A stretch of 32,318 nucleotides of DNA from CAYOHG01 sp964465125. Its GTDB lineage: Bacteria > Planctomycetota > Phycisphaerae > UBA1845 > Fen-1342. The notes under the pieces are model-generated. The model worked only from the letters and a program-made list of their open reading frames with translations, searched no databases and had not been told where the DNA came from. Of this stretch, positions 30,990 through 32,318 are shown one piece after another (the first letter of the stretch is position 1; every line of letters begins with the position of its first letter). Where the stretch lies: NCBI GenBank assembly GCA_964465125.1, contig CAYXIO010000050.1, positions 1-32,318 on the forward strand. Reading direction: 5' to 3'. The position numbers and the translations under genes are program-made.

Positions 30990-32234
30990 CTATGCCTTCG
31001 CCCCAGCGAACAGCCCGAACAGGCGCGGCTTGCGGGCCGATTCGCCCGGCTCGGCCGCGGTCTCCGCGGTGGTCCCGGTCGCGCCTGTCAGCCCAAACGC
31101 TATCTTCCGATACGCGAGTCTCAGCTTGGATTTGGGCGCGTGCGAAAAGAGCGGAGCGCCCATGTTCACGGCCATGCCGCTGGTCTTCCACTCGTCGGGA
31201 ACCACAAAGTCGAACTTTCGCTTCAACGTGGCCTCGACGTCGGGCAGTTCGAGGTAGCCGGCGTCGCGGCCGAAGCGGTTGCAGACCAGCCTGACGCGAT
31301 CCATGCTGTACCCCGACGAGGCCAGCTCGTGCAGGATTCGGTCCGCCGTGCGCACAGAGGGGACCAGCAGTTGCAGGACCAGGACGTAGTTGTCGGACAT
31401 GTCGTAGACGGAGCGTGCGCTGGGATCGAATCGCGTCGGCAGGTCGACCACCACGTAGTCGTAATGTTCCTGAAGCGCGGCGAGCACGCTGGCGCACTGG
31501 CCGGCACTGATCCGCTCGGCCTGGATCAGATCCACCGGCCGAGCCAGAACGTGCACGCCGGTCGCGTGTTTGACCATAGCGCGGTCGATCATCTGGTGGT
31601 CGAGGTGCTCGGGAGAATCACAAAGATCGGCGATGGTGTGTGAGGGTTGCGCGTCGAGCTGCATGGCCACCTGGCCGAAGCGCAGGTCCATGTCCACGAC
31701 CGCGACGCGCGGGCGGGCGCCGGGGACCGGCGCATTGGGCCATCCGTCGACCTGCGAAAGCTCCACGGCGAGGTTGGTCGAGAGCTGGGTGGCACCCGTT
31801 CCGCCGCCGGTGCCGACCACGGAGATCAGCCGCCCGAGCCGCCGATCGCCCTGCATGGCCTCGCTGCCGACGCGCAACAGCACCTCGCCCAGTTGTTCGG
31901 GCGGGAACGGTTTCCAGAGAAACTCGCGCATGCCGGCCCGCATGGCGCGCATGACCAGCTCGGCGTCGCGGTCCTCGGTCATCGCGACCGCGACGAAGCG
32001 CCCTTTGTGCGTTTCGATCAGCGGGGCGACCACGTCCATCATGCCGGCGGGATTGGGGTCCAGGTGGACGAGCAGGATTTCGGCGGGAAACTGCACCAGC
32101 GCCTGCGCGAGCATGGCGGGCTCGTCCAGTTCCGCCACGATCTTGACGCCGTCGATGGAGAGCAGGGCGGCGCGCAAATCCGGCGCCACGTCCTCGTCGG
32201 TGTTCACCACGATGACGCGAACGGTTCGACTCAT
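30990..32234 (-). CDS. cpaE: Pilus assembly localisation protein CpaE/TadZ
   Basis: A 414-residue protein of the MinD/ParA-like superfamily that positions the Tad machinery. The N-terminal 120 residues resemble a response-regulator receiver (VRVIVVNTDEDVAPDLRAAL, AVAMTEDRDAELVMRAMRAG, then FLWKPF). The usual phosphoacceptor Asp position reads LVHLDPNP, so a His appears to replace it and the domain is probably non-phosphorylatable. The second half is the ATPase-like domain with GTGGGTGATQLSTNLAVEL near residue 140, then VAVVDMDLRFGQVAMQLD and VVVDLPTRFDPSA. Both conserved lysines of the deviant Walker A (KGGxGKT) are missing, as in some other TadZ/CpaE proteins. It is the first gene of the operon visible; more tad genes may lie beyond 32318. 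Confidence 0.88.
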   Translation of the reverse strand: MSRTVRVIVVNTDEDVAPDLRAALLSIDGVKIVAELDEPAMLAQALVQFPAEILLVHLDPNPAGMMDVVAPLIETHKGRFVAVAMTEDRDAELVMRAMRAGMREFLWKPFPPEQLGEVLLRVGSEAMQGDRRLGRLISVVGTGGGTGATQLSTNLAVELSQVDGWPNAPVPGARPRVAVVDMDLRFGQVAMQLDAQPSHTIADLCDSPEHLDHQMIDRAMVKHATGVHVLARPVDLIQAERISAGQCASVLAALQEHYDYVVVDLPTRFDPSARSVYDMSDNYVLVLQLLVPSVRTADRILHELASSGYSMDRVRLVCNRFGRDAGYLELPDVEATLKRKFDFVVPDEWKTSGMAVNMGAPLFSHAPKSKLRLAYRKIAFGLTGATGTTAETAAEPGESARKPRLFGLFAGAKA

Positions 32235-32318
32235 CGTGTCGGTTTCCTATCCTCGCGGAAAACGGGGCGGTCGGCCCGCGGCCGCGCTCAAGCCCGGGCG
32301 GGGCCGGGCGGGCCCTGG

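Noticed and set aside
1..32318. CRISPR array
   Set aside because: No set of regularly spaced identical repeats of about 25-40 bases was seen anywhere in the window.

Overview
This window looks like part of a large, GC-rich chromosome of a diderm (Gram-negative-type) bacterium. The best guess is the Planctomycetota or a close relative. That rests on a type III glutamine synthetase, an incomplete and rearranged mraZ-to-ftsW division and wall cluster, a Tad pilus operon, and many short TATAAT-like boxes ahead of genes. It is inference: no 16S or ribosomal protein gene is present. Two genes bear on the envelope. MurE carries the DNPR motif typical of meso-diaminopimelate-adding enzymes, so peptidoglycan is expected. 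LpxI implies lipid A synthesis.

Layout, left to right. (1) 53-2248: type III glutamine synthetase, followed by a 4 x 20 bp tandem repeat, a palindrome, and a tRNA with anticodon CAT at 2536-2609. (2) 2610-4219: an accessory-looking stretch with no confident gene apart from a cytochrome b561-type membrane protein. It holds a cluster of TAACCC/GGGTTA-type repeats and what looks like a frameshifted remnant of a DUF2924 gene, so it may be the scar of an element inserted beside the tRNA. (3) 4220-5167 (minus): a probable lipoprotein with two carboxypeptidase-regulatory-like domains. (4) 5426-16572 (plus): the dcw cluster, in the order promoter, mraZ, structured 368-nt gap, rsmH, a two-LysM membrane protein, an ftsL-like gene, ftsI-type PBP, murE, murF, mraY, ftsW. 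murD is absent from its usual place between mraY and ftsW, and no murG, murC or ftsZ follows. (5) 16700-18177 (minus): lpxI and thpR, overlapping by ATGA. (6) 18523-20292 (plus): the flagellar stator pair motA-motB. (7) 20695-22683 (plus): glycogen debranching enzyme. (8) 22653-26158 (minus): a four-gene run of FHA protein, membrane-anchored protein, XRE-type regulator and aroA. (9) 26280-27425 (plus): hemW. (10) 27444-32234 (minus): Tad/Flp pilus genes cpaE-tadA-tadB-tadC, probably continuing upstream beyond the window.

Most of the content is familiar chromosomal housekeeping. The least explained pieces are three. The first is the chain of at least seven hairpins between mraZ and rsmH, a candidate cis-acting or independent structured RNA. 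The second is the LysM membrane protein embedded in the division cluster. The third is the tRNA-adjacent repeat and remnant region. Starts were moved inward from the longest open frame where a Shine-Dalgarno sequence or family N-terminus supports it, and each entry says so.
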